Assembly: GCA_963816155.1 (NCBI GenBank)
Contig: CAWFJE010000010.1
Coordinates: forward strand, 62,001-126,000
Reading direction: 5' to 3'
From: JAXGXJ01 sp963816155
Lineage (GTDB): Bacteria; Actinomycetota; Thermoleophilia; RBG-16-64-13
DNA length: 64,000 nt
Under the pieces are notes generated by a model, which was given only the letters and a program-made list of their open reading frames with translations, had not been told where the DNA came from and made no database searches. Numbering within the stretch: position 1 is the first letter of the stretch; each line of letters begins with the position of its first letter. The translations under genes and the position numbers were made by a program. Of the stretch, positions 38,856 to 48,659 are shown piece after piece.

Positions 38856-40054
38856 TAGCGCGGGTCCTCACCGGCCCGCTCGCTCAGAACGTCAAATTCG
38901 AACCCACGCTCCCGGACCATCTGTCCAGCCAAGAGCAGAGTTTCCTGCAGAACCCGGTCATGAAGTGGGGTATCGATGACGCGAGACAGGTACTCAGAGT
39001 CTTCCTGCTCGCCGGAATGGAGAGACTTCACCAAGAGTTCGTCTTCCTCTGGCCCCACAAGAGCGGAGCAGCGGCAGTCGTAGGGCCCGCGGCGCAGGTC
39101 TACAGCCTGCACATGCTCTTCCGGTGGCCCACCCGCCATGGAGCGAGAGCGGATGCGGATGCCGGTCAGGCCTCTCTCCTGGTATCCACTCCCAGCCACA
39201 GGCGCCAAGCGCACGATGAAGTCCTTCGCGAAACCCGCGCACAAGGAGCCGCCCTCGACCCACCAGCCACCCGCACGAGGATGGAGGCCGAGGCGGGACG
39301 CGAACCAGGCCCCATACAGAAGGGCCTGCAAGGGAGAGTCGCTATGGTCCACTTCGAGGTGTGTCAGCAGAGGGACAAGCGCCTGCTTCTCGCGCTGCTC
39401 GAACAGCTCCGCCGTCAGCACACGCCAATGAGCCGACCGCAGCCATTCAAGCTCCTGGAGCCGGGTCCCTCCGGCTGATGACAACTCGCTCAGAGTCTCG
39501 AGACCGGTGAGCGGCTGCCGCGATCGCCTGAGATCGACGACCGTTTGGTCGGCCACTTCTGTCAGCCAACGAAGTCCCGATGGATGCCCGGCGCACTCTT
39601 CGGTCCACCATCCCAGAACCGGCACGTCCGGCACCAGCATCTGCAGCGCCGCCGCCCGCAGGGCTTCCTCTTCACCCGGCGCACCACGGATGACGACCTC
39701 TTCGGAACAGACCTGTTGGCCAGAAGATGGGTCTATGAGACAGGCGGTAGTGATGGTGCCAGAAGGACTGTCAAGAGGAGTGGGCGGTGACTCCGATGCG
39801 CGTTCACCATCCTCTGAAGGATCGACCACCATCAAGATCACGCGGGCGGGGTGAGCCCTCGCGACGAGCCCCGCCGTCGACCGTGTCTCCGGCAACGTCT
39901 CCCGGCTGCAGACGACGACGAGGTTCACCTCACGCAGACGCAGCATCCCTCCGTCCCCGCCACGCCGCGATTCGTCGTCCAGGGCCCTCCAGGCACGCCG
40001 CAGTTCACGTTCGGCATCGCGAAGCGGCACGGTCCGCTCTACAGGCGTCTCCAC
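38855..40054 (-). CDS. opcA: Glucose-6-phosphate dehydrogenase assembly protein OpcA
   Basis: OpcA is needed for active glucose-6-phosphate dehydrogenase in cyanobacteria and actinobacteria. The roughly 400-residue protein shows the family layout: LREVNLVVVCS, ARVILMVVDPSED, VPVLGWWTEECAGHPSGLRWLTEVADQTVVDLR, LEWLRSAHWRVLTAELFEQ. The start is uncertain: GTG 40054 (AAGGCAGGAA upstream) overlaps zwf by 16 bases, and GTG 40030 just after the zwf stop is possible. Its place between zwf and pgl is the actinobacterial arrangement. Confidence 0.88.
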   Translation of the reverse strand: METPVERTVPLRDAERELRRAWRALDDESRRGGDGGMLRLREVNLVVVCSRETLPETRSTAGLVARAHPARVILMVVDPSEDGERASESPPTPLDSPSGTITTACLIDPSSGQQVCSEEVVIRGAPGEEEALRAAALQMLVPDVPVLGWWTEECAGHPSGLRWLTEVADQTVVDLRRSRQPLTGLETLSELSSAGGTRLQELEWLRSAHWRVLTAELFEQREKQALVPLLTHLEVDHSDSPLQALLYGAWFASRLGLHPRAGGWWVEGGSLCAGFAKDFIVRLAPVAGSGYQERGLTGIRIRSRSMAGGPPEEHVQAVDLRRGPYDCRCSALVGPEEDELLVKSLHSGEQEDSEYLSRVIDTPLHDRVLQETLLLAGQMVRERGFEFDVLSERAGEDPR

Positions 40055-41613
40055 TTCCTGCCTTCCCGCCCCATCAGTTCCGTGGCCTCCTCGGGCCCCC
40101 AACTACCCGCTTCATAGAACGTGAGCGGCATCCGTCCGGCGCCCACCGGGCCGGCATCGGCCGCAGCCCAGGCCGCCAGCAAGGGGTCGACGAAACTCCA
40201 GGCGGCATCCACGCCGTCCTCCCGGCTGAAAAGCGTGGAATCGCCCAGAAGAGCGTCGAGAAGCAGCCGCTCGTAGGCTTCGGGGGAACGGCGCCCGAAG
40301 GACGAGCCGTACCGGAAGTCCATGTGCACCGGCCGGATGTCGATGGCCGGCCCGGGCAGCTTGGAGCCGACCTTCAGACTGATGCCCTCATCAGGCTGGA
40401 TGTGGAGGGCAAGCACATTGGGTTCCGGCTCCCGCGAAAGATCCTTGCCCGTCAACAGGAGAGGCGGGCGCTTGAACTCGATGGCGATCTCGGTGGCTCT
40501 GCGAGAGAGACGCTTGCCCGCCCGCAGATAGAAGGGTATTCCCGCCCAACGCCAGGTGTCGATGAAGACGCGGAGAGCGACAAAGGTCTCCACCTTGGAG
40601 AAGGAGGAGACCTGAGCCTCATCACGGTACGCCGGCGCCGCTTCCCCGCCGACGAACCCGGCCGTGTACTGTCCTCGCACCACCCCGGAGTCCTCGCCCT
40701 CGAGTCTCAGGGGCCGGAGCGCCCGCAGGACGCGAGCCCTCTCGTCGCGGACCGCATCGGGCTCAAACGACGTTGGGGGCTCCATGGCCACCAAGGCGAG
40801 GAGCTGCAGCAGATGGTTCTGCACCATGTCCCGGGTGTTCCCTGTCTCCTCGAAGTACACCCCCCTGCCTCCTACCCCCAGATCTTCGGCCACGGTTATC
40901 TGCACATGATCCACCCATTGCCGGTTCCATATGGGCTCGAAGATGCCATTGGCGAGTCGAAAGACCAGGATGTTCTGTACCGTCTCTTTGCCGAGGTAGT
41001 GATCAATTCGAAACACCTGTTCTTCGCTGAACCAGTCGTGCAATTCGCTATTGAGCTCAGCCGCCGAGGACCGGTCATGGCCGAAGGGCTTCTCCACCAC
41101 GATCCGCGCCCAGCCAGAGTGCTCGTCGCGGACCGCCCTCCGTCCGCCGAGTCCGGCCCTGCCCAATCCCGCGATGATGTCTGGATAGGCGCTGGGCGGA
41201 GCGGCGAGGTAGTACAGACGGTTGCCGGAGTGGACACGAGCTTCGTCCACCTCCGTAAGCAGGTCCCTGAGGCCCTCATAGGCACGCCCGTCGTCGAATT
41301 CGCCCCCGGCGAAGAAGAGGGACGATTCGAAGCCGGACCAGATCTCGGGGTCGAACGCCTGACCCAGACTCTCAGCCAAGGTCTCGCGCACGTAGCCGCG
41401 GAAGACGGCGTGATCCCAGGGACGACGCCCAAAACCCACCAACGCAAAACCGGGAGGCAGCACACCCTCGCGCTGCATGATGTAGAGGGAGGGCAACAGC
41501 TTCCGCGCTGTCAGGTCGCCGGTGGCACCGAAGATGACCAGGGTCGACGGCTGTGGGACGCGGCCCAGGTCCAGCCCCTCCGCGAAGGGATTGGCAGGAG
41601 CCTCAGCAGGCAT
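40039..41613 (-). CDS. zwf: Glucose-6-phosphate 1-dehydrogenase
   Basis: It oxidises glucose-6-phosphate to the lactone, making NADPH. The 524-residue protein has the nucleotide-binding IFGATGDLTARKLLPSLY (residues 27-44), EKPFGHDRSSA, and the active-site RIDHYLGKETVQN. Its ATG overlaps the tal stop by one base (TGATG). Confidence 0.96.
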   Translation of the reverse strand: MPAEAPANPFAEGLDLGRVPQPSTLVIFGATGDLTARKLLPSLYIMQREGVLPPGFALVGFGRRPWDHAVFRGYVRETLAESLGQAFDPEIWSGFESSLFFAGGEFDDGRAYEGLRDLLTEVDEARVHSGNRLYYLAAPPSAYPDIIAGLGRAGLGGRRAVRDEHSGWARIVVEKPFGHDRSSAAELNSELHDWFSEEQVFRIDHYLGKETVQNILVFRLANGIFEPIWNRQWVDHVQITVAEDLGVGGRGVYFEETGNTRDMVQNHLLQLLALVAMEPPTSFEPDAVRDERARVLRALRPLRLEGEDSGVVRGQYTAGFVGGEAAPAYRDEAQVSSFSKVETFVALRVFIDTWRWAGIPFYLRAGKRLSRRATEIAIEFKRPPLLLTGKDLSREPEPNVLALHIQPDEGISLKVGSKLPGPAIDIRPVHMDFRYGSSFGRRSPEAYERLLLDALLGDSTLFSREDGVDAAWSFVDPLLAAWAAADAGPVGAGRMPLTFYEAGSWGPEEATELMGREGRKWRRL

Positions 41614-42776
41614 CAGCGGCCCGGCCCCAGGATGGTGCGCCGCTTCTCCTCGAGCGCAGCCAACAGAGCCTGGTGAGACTCGGCGAAGGCCTTGACCCCC
41701 TCCTGCTCCAGTTGGGCCGTCACTTCGGCCAGGGACACCCCAGCCGCTTCCAGAGCCTCAAGATGCCGCTGAGCGTCCTGCGTGCCGCCGCTCACGCGTT
41801 CCTCCGGCCGACCGTGGTCACGATATGCCTCGATGGTGTTGAGGGGCATGGTGTTCACGGTGTCCGCTCCGATGAGTTCCTCCACGTACATGACGTCCGA
41901 ATAGGCCGGGTTCTTCGTGCTGGTGCTGGCCCACAGGGGCCGCTGCACACGCGCGCCCAGCGCCTCCAGGGCTTCCCAGCGCGGACCACTGAAACTCCGG
42001 CGGAAGAGTCGATAGGCCTCTTTGGCGTTGGCCACAGCGGCTTTGCCTTTCAGATCTTGGTAGAAGGCGGGCTCCCTGCCCTGGTCGGCCGCCTTGGCCG
42101 CCAAAGCGTCCAGCCGACCGTCCACCAGAGTGTCGACCCGGCTCACGAAGAAACTCGCCACCGAGCGCACCTCGGCGAGTTCGGGCAGGGCCTCGCCGGC
42201 ATTCCGGCGGGCGGCAAGCATCTCCAGTCCGGAGAGATAGGCCTCCGCGACCTCAGCGTAGCGCTCGAGCGAGAAGATCAGAGTCACGTTGATGGAGTAG
42301 CCGGAAGCAGTCAGATCGTGGATAGCAGCCACCCCGTCGGATGTGGCCGGTACCTTGACTAGGATGTTGGGATGAGGCAGTAGCGCCCGGATGCGTCTGG
42401 CCTCACCCTCCGTGGCCATGGTGTCGTACGCCAGTCCGGGAGAGACCTCGATACTGACGAACCCATCGAGGTGATCGGTCGCCTCGTAAGCGGGCCGCAA
42501 CTCCTCAGCGGCCATCCCGATGTCTCTCAGCATCAATGCTTCCATAATCTCTTCGCCACCCGCATCACGAGAGACCAACTCGTGGATCTCATCGTCGTAC
42601 GTGCTCCCGGCCGTGATGGCCTTGTGGAAGATGGTGGGGTTGGACGTCACCCCGACCACACCGTCCTCGTCTATGAGTCTTAGCAAATGTCCGCTCAGCA
42701 GCATGTCCCTGCCGATGTCGTCGCACCACACGCTCTGTCCGAGATCCCGCAACCTCTTGAGGGGGTTTGCCTCCAT
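41613..42776 (-). CDS. tal: Transaldolase
   Basis: The 387-residue transaldolase has the long actinobacterial form. GVTSNPTIFHKAI near the N-terminus and the Schiff-base lysine in NILVKVPATSDGVAAI (about residue 140) are diagnostic, followed by INVTLIFSLERYAEVAEAYLSG and LWASTSTKNPAYSDVMYVEELIG. ATG 42776 has GGAGGAAAG upstream; the longer open frame upstream overlaps tkt. Confidence 0.95.
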   Translation of the reverse strand: MEANPLKRLRDLGQSVWCDDIGRDMLLSGHLLRLIDEDGVVGVTSNPTIFHKAITAGSTYDDEIHELVSRDAGGEEIMEALMLRDIGMAAEELRPAYEATDHLDGFVSIEVSPGLAYDTMATEGEARRIRALLPHPNILVKVPATSDGVAAIHDLTASGYSINVTLIFSLERYAEVAEAYLSGLEMLAARRNAGEALPELAEVRSVASFFVSRVDTLVDGRLDALAAKAADQGREPAFYQDLKGKAAVANAKEAYRLFRRSFSGPRWEALEALGARVQRPLWASTSTKNPAYSDVMYVEELIGADTVNTMPLNTIEAYRDHGRPEERVSGGTQDAQRHLEALEAAGVSLAEVTAQLEQEGVKAFAESHQALLAALEEKRRTILGPGR

Positions 42777-42804
42777 TGGTGGTCTTTCCTCCGTCGGTCG
42801 TCCG

Positions 42805-44847
42805 CTAGAGAGACGACCCCTTGATGGACTCCAAAGCCTGAGCAACCACATTCTCCGCCGTGAGACCGAATTCCCGGTACAGCACCTCTGCGGGGGCGGA
42901 GGCGCCGAAGTGGTCGATGCCCACTACCCTCCCCCGGTCGCCCACGTACCGCTCCCAACCAAAGGGAGACGCTGCCTCCACCGCCACCCTGGCCTTCACA
43001 CCGGGCGGCAGGACCTGGTCGCGATAGGCCTGGTCCTGCTCCTGGAACAGTTCCCAACTCGGAAGAGCGACAACCCTGGCCGCCACACTCTGGGCGCCAA
43101 GCAGGGCCTGCGCCTCCAGAGCCAGGCCGACCTCGGAGCCGGTACCGATGATGATGACGTCCGGCCGGTCTTCGCCGCCATCGCTGAGCACGTAGCCTCC
43201 GCGGAGACAACCGTCGGCAGGCCCCAGAACATCGCGGTCGAGAACGGCCAGGTTCTGGCGGGTAAGAACCAGCGCGGTGGGCCCGTGCCGCCGCTCCAGA
43301 GCCGCCTGCCAGGCCAAGGCCGTCTCCGTGGCGTCACTGGGCCTGATGACGGTCAGACCCGGCATGGCCCGCAAAGAGGCCAAGTGCTCGATGGGTTGAT
43401 GCGTGGGACCGTCCTCGCCCAGACCGATGCTGTCGTGAGTGAAGACGAACACAGCCGGTACCCGGGAAAGCGCCGCCAAGCGCAGGGCGGGACGCATGTA
43501 GTCGGAGAAGACGAAGAAGGTCCCACCGAAGGGGAAGAGGCCCCCGTGCAGGCCCATGCCGTTGAGGATGCCTCCCATGGCGTGCTCGCGCACCCCGAAA
43601 CGCAGGTTGCGACCGCCGTATTCACCGGCCTGGAAATCGCCGCCTTCGTTCAGGTAGGTGTTATTGGAGGGAGCCAGGTCCGCGGAGCCCCCGATGAGGG
43701 TGGGAACCAACGGAGCCAGGGCGTTGAGGACCTTGCCCGAGGCTGAGCGGGTGGCGATCTTCTCCCCCGCCTTGAAGACCGGCAGGGCACCCTTCCAGCC
43801 CTCGGGCAGACGGCCGGCGAGGGCATCCTTCCAGGCGGCTGCGAGTTCGGGGAAGAAGCTCTCATACGCGTTCATCGACTCCGACCATGCGGCGTGGGTC
43901 TCTGCTCCGAGCGCTGCCCGCTCCGCGTACAGGTCGCGCACCCGCTGAGGTACGGCGAAGTGGAGATCACAGGGCCAGCCCATGACGTCCTTGGTCAGTT
44001 TGGTCTCGTCTGCACCCAGCGGAGAGCCGTGACAGGCGGCCGTACCGGCCTTATTGGGGCTGCCACAACCGATGATGGTGCGGATCTTCACGAGTGTGGG
44101 TCGGGATGTCTCGGCGCGGGCCGCGCCGAGAGCTGCATCTATGGCGGTCAGATCCTGTCCGTCGGAAACCGACAGAACCTGCCACCCGTAGGCCTCGAAG
44201 CGCTCGCCCACATCTTCCGTGAACGCCAGACCGGTGCAACCTTCGATGGAGATCTGATTGTCGTCGTAGAGGAAGATCAACTTGCCCAGGCCCAGATGAC
44301 CGGCAAGAGAAGCGGCCTCAGCGCTGACGCCCTCCATGAGGTCCCCGTCACCAACCAGAGCGTATGTGTGGTGATCGACCAGCGAGAAGCCGGGCCGGTT
44401 GAAGGTGGCCGCGAGGAAGGCCTCAGCGATGGCCATGCCTACCGCGTTTGAGCAACCGGCCCCCAGAGGACCTGTGGTGGTCTCCACCCCGGGCGTATGG
44501 CCGTATTCCGGATGACCCGGTGTGCGGCTGCCCCATTGCCTGAAGGACTCCAGTTCCTCGATGCCCAGCCCATATCCGGCCACATGCAGCAACGCGTAGA
44601 GGAGCATCGAGCCATGTCCGGCACTGAGGACGAAGCGGTCGCGATCCGGCCAGTCGGGAGCGGCCGGATCGTACTTCAGGTGTCTCGTCCACAACACGTG
44701 AGCCATGGGGGCGGCCCCCATGGGCATGCCGGGGTGACCCGAATTGGCTTTGTCCACGGCGTCCATGGCCAGGGTCTTGAGGGTGTCGACGGCGAGGGCA
44801 TCCGGGAGCCAGTCGCGGGCCAACTCAGCGGGGAAGACGTCTGCCAT
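42805..44847 (-). CDS. tkt: Transketolase
   Basis: The 680-residue ThDP enzyme has all three domains: NSGHPGMPMGAAPMAHVLW with substrate-binding His, the ThDP motif GDGDLMEGVSAEAASLAGH, and in the pyrimidine domain FGVREHAMGGILNGMGLHGG and FVFSDYMRPALRLAAL. TAGGAGG precedes the ATG. It is the first gene of the pentose phosphate operon; the gap to the HAD gene upstream is only about 30 bases, so that gene may be co-transcribed. Confidence 0.96.
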   Translation of the reverse strand: MADVFPAELARDWLPDALAVDTLKTLAMDAVDKANSGHPGMPMGAAPMAHVLWTRHLKYDPAAPDWPDRDRFVLSAGHGSMLLYALLHVAGYGLGIEELESFRQWGSRTPGHPEYGHTPGVETTTGPLGAGCSNAVGMAIAEAFLAATFNRPGFSLVDHHTYALVGDGDLMEGVSAEAASLAGHLGLGKLIFLYDDNQISIEGCTGLAFTEDVGERFEAYGWQVLSVSDGQDLTAIDAALGAARAETSRPTLVKIRTIIGCGSPNKAGTAACHGSPLGADETKLTKDVMGWPCDLHFAVPQRVRDLYAERAALGAETHAAWSESMNAYESFFPELAAAWKDALAGRLPEGWKGALPVFKAGEKIATRSASGKVLNALAPLVPTLIGGSADLAPSNNTYLNEGGDFQAGEYGGRNLRFGVREHAMGGILNGMGLHGGLFPFGGTFFVFSDYMRPALRLAALSRVPAVFVFTHDSIGLGEDGPTHQPIEHLASLRAMPGLTVIRPSDATETALAWQAALERRHGPTALVLTRQNLAVLDRDVLGPADGCLRGGYVLSDGGEDRPDVIIIGTGSEVGLALEAQALLGAQSVAARVVALPSWELFQEQDQAYRDQVLPPGVKARVAVEAASPFGWERYVGDRGRVVGIDHFGASAPAEVLYREFGLTAENVVAQALESIKGSSL

Positions 44848-44876
44848 TGTCGGACCTCCTACGGGTTCTGTGAAGA

Positions 44877-45593
44877 TTAGGGAAGGATCGGCCAGCCGGC
44901 CTGACGGGCGGCCTTCTCCAGGCCGGGCTTGGGATTCACTACCACAGGGTGGCCCACCGACTGAAGAAGGGCTAGGTCGGTGCTGTGGTCGGCGTAGGCC
45001 CAGCAGTCGGCCGGGTCACTGTCCCAACGGCGCATGAACTGAGCGGCTATCTCGGCCTTGAGCCCTCCGTACGGGGAGGCGCCCGACAGCCGGCCCGAAT
45101 ACACGTCTCCGCCGACTTCGCAGGGAGCGCTCGCGAACTCCGTCACCCCGAGTCGACCGCACAGGGAGCGCACGACCGGTTCCAACGCGGCCGAGACCAG
45201 CACGACCCGATCGCCCGCCTCCTGGTGAGCCTGGAGCGCCGCGACGGCACCCTGATGAAGGCGAGGGATCAGTTCCTGGTCGGTGAAACGGGCCATGAGC
45301 CCTTCGACGCGCGCGACAGAGAGCCCGCGGAGCATGGAGGCAGCCTTCGCCCTGGCCGTTTCCGTGAGCTTGAAGATCCCTGCCTTGTAGCCGAGAAACC
45401 ACAGCGCCGATCCCAGCACGAAGGCAGCGCTCACGATCTTCTCCGCGCGAAGGAACCTCACCAGAAGGAACTGCGTGTTGCCGACCACCAAGGTCCCGTC
45501 GAGGTCGAAGAAGGCGATGCCCTTCACGTCGTCGGCCGGCCGCACAGACGTCGGCCCGGTCTCGCCCCGAGGGGCCGGACTGTGGTCGCGCAT
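44877..45593 (-). CDS. HAD-superfamily hydrolase, subfamily IB (SerB-like)
   Basis: The 238-residue phosphatase has motif I FFDLDGTLVVGNTQ, motif II RVVLVSAALEPVVRSL, motif III lysine in GGLKAEIAAQF, and motif IV WAYADHSTDLALLQSVGHPVVVNP. This is the pattern of IB phosphatases acting on phosphoserine, lysophosphatidic acid or similar. ATG 45593 is used; a TTG at 45617 is the other option. It lies upstream of tkt on the same strand. The 155 bases before it show no gene. Confidence 0.85.
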   Translation of the reverse strand: MRDHSPAPRGETGPTSVRPADDVKGIAFFDLDGTLVVGNTQFLLVRFLRAEKIVSAAFVLGSALWFLGYKAGIFKLTETARAKAASMLRGLSVARVEGLMARFTDQELIPRLHQGAVAALQAHQEAGDRVVLVSAALEPVVRSLCGRLGVTEFASAPCEVGGDVYSGRLSGASPYGGLKAEIAAQFMRRWDSDPADCWAYADHSTDLALLQSVGHPVVVNPKPGLEKAARQAGWPILP

Positions 45594-45748
45594 CTCTGTC
45601 TGAGTGTCACCGGCCAAGGTCTTCGCAGTCTAGCACGAGGCCATCTGCCGGCCCCGCGGCTGGACCGGCTCCGGGACCGACTCCCAGACTGGTGAAGGAC
45701 TGAGCGCACACGCTCCCCGGCGCGAGCCCCGGCCGACGCGACAACGGC

Positions 45749-46681
45749 TCACCCGCGCCCGGGCAGGGCTGCCAAGTCATCGGAGTCCAAGTGCCATGCC
45801 TGTCCAGCCAGAACGTTCGTCCTCACCTGTTCGGGCGTGGTGGCTCCCGCGATGACGGAGGCCACCCCGTCCTGAGCGGCCAACCACCCGAAGGCCAGTT
45901 CGAGCATGGTGTGCCCCCGCTCCTCGGCGAAAGCGCTCAGCCCGCCGATGTAGGAGAAATTGTCTTCGGTGGCGAACCTGCCGAAACGCTCCATGGTGGC
46001 CAACCGGGAACCCGGTGGGAACGGTTCGTCGCCGCGGTACTTGCCTGTCAGGAGCCCGGACTCCAGTGGAAAGTAGGGGATCACCCCCATCTGCGCCCGG
46101 CGCGCCGCGGGCACGATCTCGCTCTCCACCTCGCGACTGAGCAGGTTCCAGTGGATCTGACAGGCCACGAACCGGGCCGCGCCCGGCGTACCAGCACTGG
46201 GCGCTGCCTCGTCGACCTGGGCCGCGCTGAAGTTGGAGCAGCCGGCATGAAGGATCTTGCCCGCAGCAAGCAGTTCGCCCAGTGCCTCCAAGGCTTCATC
46301 CACGGGCACCTGCGGGTCGGGACGATGCTGGTAGTAGAGATCGATGTAGTCGGTGCCCAAGCGCCGGAGGCTTATATCGCATCCTTCAAGGATGCGGCGG
46401 CGCAGAGCCCCGGAACGATACGGCTCCTCCGGGGGACGGGGAGCGAACTTGGTCGCCACCACCACATCTCCTCGCCGCCTGCCCAAGGCTCTCCCGAGAT
46501 ACTCCTCGGAATGGCCTCCGCCGTAGATCTCCGCTGTGTCGAAGTGCGTCACTCCTGCGTCCAGGGCCGCAAGGACTACGGCGTGCGTGGCCGAGTCGTC
46601 CAGTTTCATGCCGAAATTGTTGCAGCCCAAGCCTATGAGCGATACATCCGGCCCTGCCGCGCCCACTCGTCTGATCTCCAT
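45749..46681 (-). CDS. Aldo/keto reductase
   Basis: The 310-residue NADPH-dependent TIM-barrel oxidoreductase has GLGCNNFG, the catalytic Asp/Tyr of FDTAEIYGGGHSEEYLGRAL, Lys in VVVATKFAPRPP, the His in YIDLYYQHRPDP, and the cofactor-binding SVIAGATTPEQVRTN. The substrate is not predictable. ATG 46681 has GGGAGGAGG upstream. Confidence 0.92.
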   Translation of the reverse strand: MEIRRVGAAGPDVSLIGLGCNNFGMKLDDSATHAVVLAALDAGVTHFDTAEIYGGGHSEEYLGRALGRRRGDVVVATKFAPRPPEEPYRSGALRRRILEGCDISLRRLGTDYIDLYYQHRPDPQVPVDEALEALGELLAAGKILHAGCSNFSAAQVDEAAPSAGTPGAARFVACQIHWNLLSREVESEIVPAARRAQMGVIPYFPLESGLLTGKYRGDEPFPPGSRLATMERFGRFATEDNFSYIGGLSAFAEERGHTMLELAFGWLAAQDGVASVIAGATTPEQVRTNVLAGQAWHLDSDDLAALPGRG

Positions 46682-46753
46682 CCCAGCCTCCTCCCGTGCT
46701 CGCCCGCAGCCGCTCCGGCTCCCTTCCCCTCCTCTTCCCCACAAGGGCGTCCG

Positions 46754-47683
46754 CTACTCGCGCTCCTGTTCCCCTGTCTCGGAGCGCAGACGTGCGAGGA
46801 CATCGGCCAGGTCGACGGGGAGTGGCGCCTCCACGCAGACGTCCTCATCTGTCATGGGGTGGGTGAACTGCAACCGACGGCTGTGCAGAAACTGGCGCCC
46901 CAGGCCCAGAGGATCCCGCCGGGCATACGTGGGATCGCCCACCACGGGGTGTCCGATGGCCAGGAAATGGACGCGGATCTGATGGGTGCGACCGGTCTCC
47001 AGGCGGGCTTCCAGCAGAGTGAAGTCGCCCAGACGCTCGATGACGGTGAAATGGGTGACCGCCTCCCGGGCTCCGACCCCTCCCACGGTCATCGACAGTC
47101 TGTGCCCGGGATCGCGCCCAACAGAGGCTTCAATGGTGCCCGTCTGAGCGGCGAAGGTGCCGTGTACAAGAGCCACATAGCGCCGGTCGACGGACCGGAG
47201 GCGCATCATGGCCACCAACCGCCTGTGTGCCTCGCCCGACTTGGCCACGACCAGGAGTCCGGAGGTGTCCTTGTCCAGACGATGGACTATGCCTGGGCGG
47301 TACTGCTCTCCCCCTTCCAGCCCCCGTCCCAGCAAAGCGTTCACGAGGGTGCCATCCGCGTGTCCCCGGGACGGGTGGACGGCCATGCCGGCCGGCTTGT
47401 CCACGATTAGGAGCCACTCATCCTCAAACAGGATGGGGACCGGAAGAGATTGTGCCACCAGCGCGGGGACCGCTTCCTCCAGTAGCTGGACCTCGATACG
47501 CTGCCCCTCGTCCAGCAGGTAGCTTTTCGGTCGCGCGAGGCCGTCGACAGTCACGGCTCCCTTCTTTATGAGAGCCGCCACCTGCGAGCGACTGCCCATC
47601 TCGGTGCGCTCCCCCAGCACCGCGTCCAGACGCCTTCCCGCCTCGGCGCTACTCACCACCAGAGCCAGGGCGTGCGCGGACAC
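46754..47683 (-). CDS. rluD: RluA-family pseudouridine synthase (RluD-like)
   Basis: The 309-residue protein has an N-terminal S4 domain (RRLDAVLGERTEMGSRSQVAALIKKGAVTVDG) and a RluA catalytic domain with GIVHRLDKDTSGLLVVAKS, whose Asp is the catalytic residue. RluD modifies 23S rRNA helix 69; the exact target here is inferred. The GTG start is two bases after the lspA stop, the usual lspA-rluD pair. Confidence 0.92.
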   Translation of the reverse strand: MSAHALALVVSSAEAGRRLDAVLGERTEMGSRSQVAALIKKGAVTVDGLARPKSYLLDEGQRIEVQLLEEAVPALVAQSLPVPILFEDEWLLIVDKPAGMAVHPSRGHADGTLVNALLGRGLEGGEQYRPGIVHRLDKDTSGLLVVAKSGEAHRRLVAMMRLRSVDRRYVALVHGTFAAQTGTIEASVGRDPGHRLSMTVGGVGAREAVTHFTVIERLGDFTLLEARLETGRTHQIRVHFLAIGHPVVGDPTYARRDPLGLGRQFLHSRRLQFTHPMTDEDVCVEAPLPVDLADVLARLRSETGEQERE

Positions 47684-47685
47684 AG

Positions 47686-48228
47686 TCAGTCACGCGCCGG
47701 CGTCTCGGGACGACCGGCCTTGTAGACACGGACGCTCTCCACCAGCAGGCCCAGGAAGACGATGACTATGCCCACTACCAAGAAGACATCAGCCATGTTG
47801 AAGTTGGGCCAGTAGGGGAACTTCAGGAAGTCCGTCACCCTTCCCTCAGCGCTGAGACGCTGGACGAGATTCCCCAGACTCCCCCCGATGATCAGCCCAC
47901 CGGCGACTCCGGCAAGGATAGGACGCCGCTCGAGCAAGACGTAGAAGCAGACGACCAGGAGCGCGACCACGTTGGCGATGATGACGAGGGATCCGCCCCC
48001 GCGCAGCATCCCGAACGCCACACCGGTGTTCGACGTCAGTTGCAGGGAGAAGAAGGGGAGGATCTCGGTCGTCTCCCTCGGGACCAAGTTCTGTTCGGCC
48101 AGATGCTTGGTGTACAGATCGATGAACAGCGCGACGACGAGCACCGCCACCAGAAGGGACCACTTGAGTATGGTGCGACCGCGGCCGGCCGGGGTTTCAG
48201 GCCCGAGCCTCATTGCATCAAGCTTCAC
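47686..48228 (-). CDS. lspA: Lipoprotein signal peptidase (signal peptidase II)
   Basis: LspA cleaves signal peptides of lipidated prolipoproteins. The 180-residue protein has four membrane segments and the family blocks SNTGVAFGML, GGSLGNLVQRL and the two aspartates in VTDFLKFPYWPNFNMADVFL. The start is GTG 48228 or ATG 48213, both without a strong ribosome site. The binding protein at 169 and the BsuPI protein at 23334 are likely substrates. Confidence 0.92.
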   Translation of the reverse strand: MKLDAMRLGPETPAGRGRTILKWSLLVAVLVVALFIDLYTKHLAEQNLVPRETTEILPFFSLQLTSNTGVAFGMLRGGGSLVIIANVVALLVVCFYVLLERRPILAGVAGGLIIGGSLGNLVQRLSAEGRVTDFLKFPYWPNFNMADVFLVVGIVIVFLGLLVESVRVYKAGRPETPARD

Positions 48229-48310
48229 GGGCTAGAGGTTCCGCTCTGCCAACCGCTTGCACGCGCAACGAGCGAGCAGTTGCCCCCTCAGTGCCTCACC
48301 ATCCATCGCT

Positions 48311-48655
48311 TCAGTCTCTCTTCTTGGCGCCATCCACTCGCACCAGTGCCGTAAGCTTCTGCACCAACTCCGCCTCATCGACGCCTTGAAAGGCGACGAC
48401 CTTGTCCCGGCTGCCGTGCCCGGTCTTGATGTGGATAGTATCCCTCATGAGGCTCATCCAGCGGGAGAGTGCCTCGACAAGCTCCGCATTCGCCCTGCCA
48501 CCCTCGGGCGGGGCACTGACGGCTACCTTGACGCGATCTCCGTAGAGGCCCTTGACCGCTGTGCACGCGGCCGAGGGAGTGACCCTGAACCCGACCAGCA
48601 GACTGTCCCCGGCGCGGCGGACCGCAGGTGCCTGCGGTGCCGGACACGCGATCAT
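48311..48655 (-). CDS. DUF167 (YggU) family protein
   Basis: The 114-residue protein matches DUF167: LLVGFRVTPSAACTAVKG, RVKVAVSAPPEGGRANAELVEALSRW, and HIKTGHGSRDKVVAFQGV. Function is unknown; the gene is commonly found next to divIVA and lspA. It starts four bases after the divIVA stop. Confidence 0.85.
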   Translation of the reverse strand: MIACPAPQAPAVRRAGDSLLVGFRVTPSAACTAVKGLYGDRVKVAVSAPPEGGRANAELVEALSRWMSLMRDTIHIKTGHGSRDKVVAFQGVDEAELVQKLTALVRVDGAKKRD

Positions 48656-48659
48656 CCTG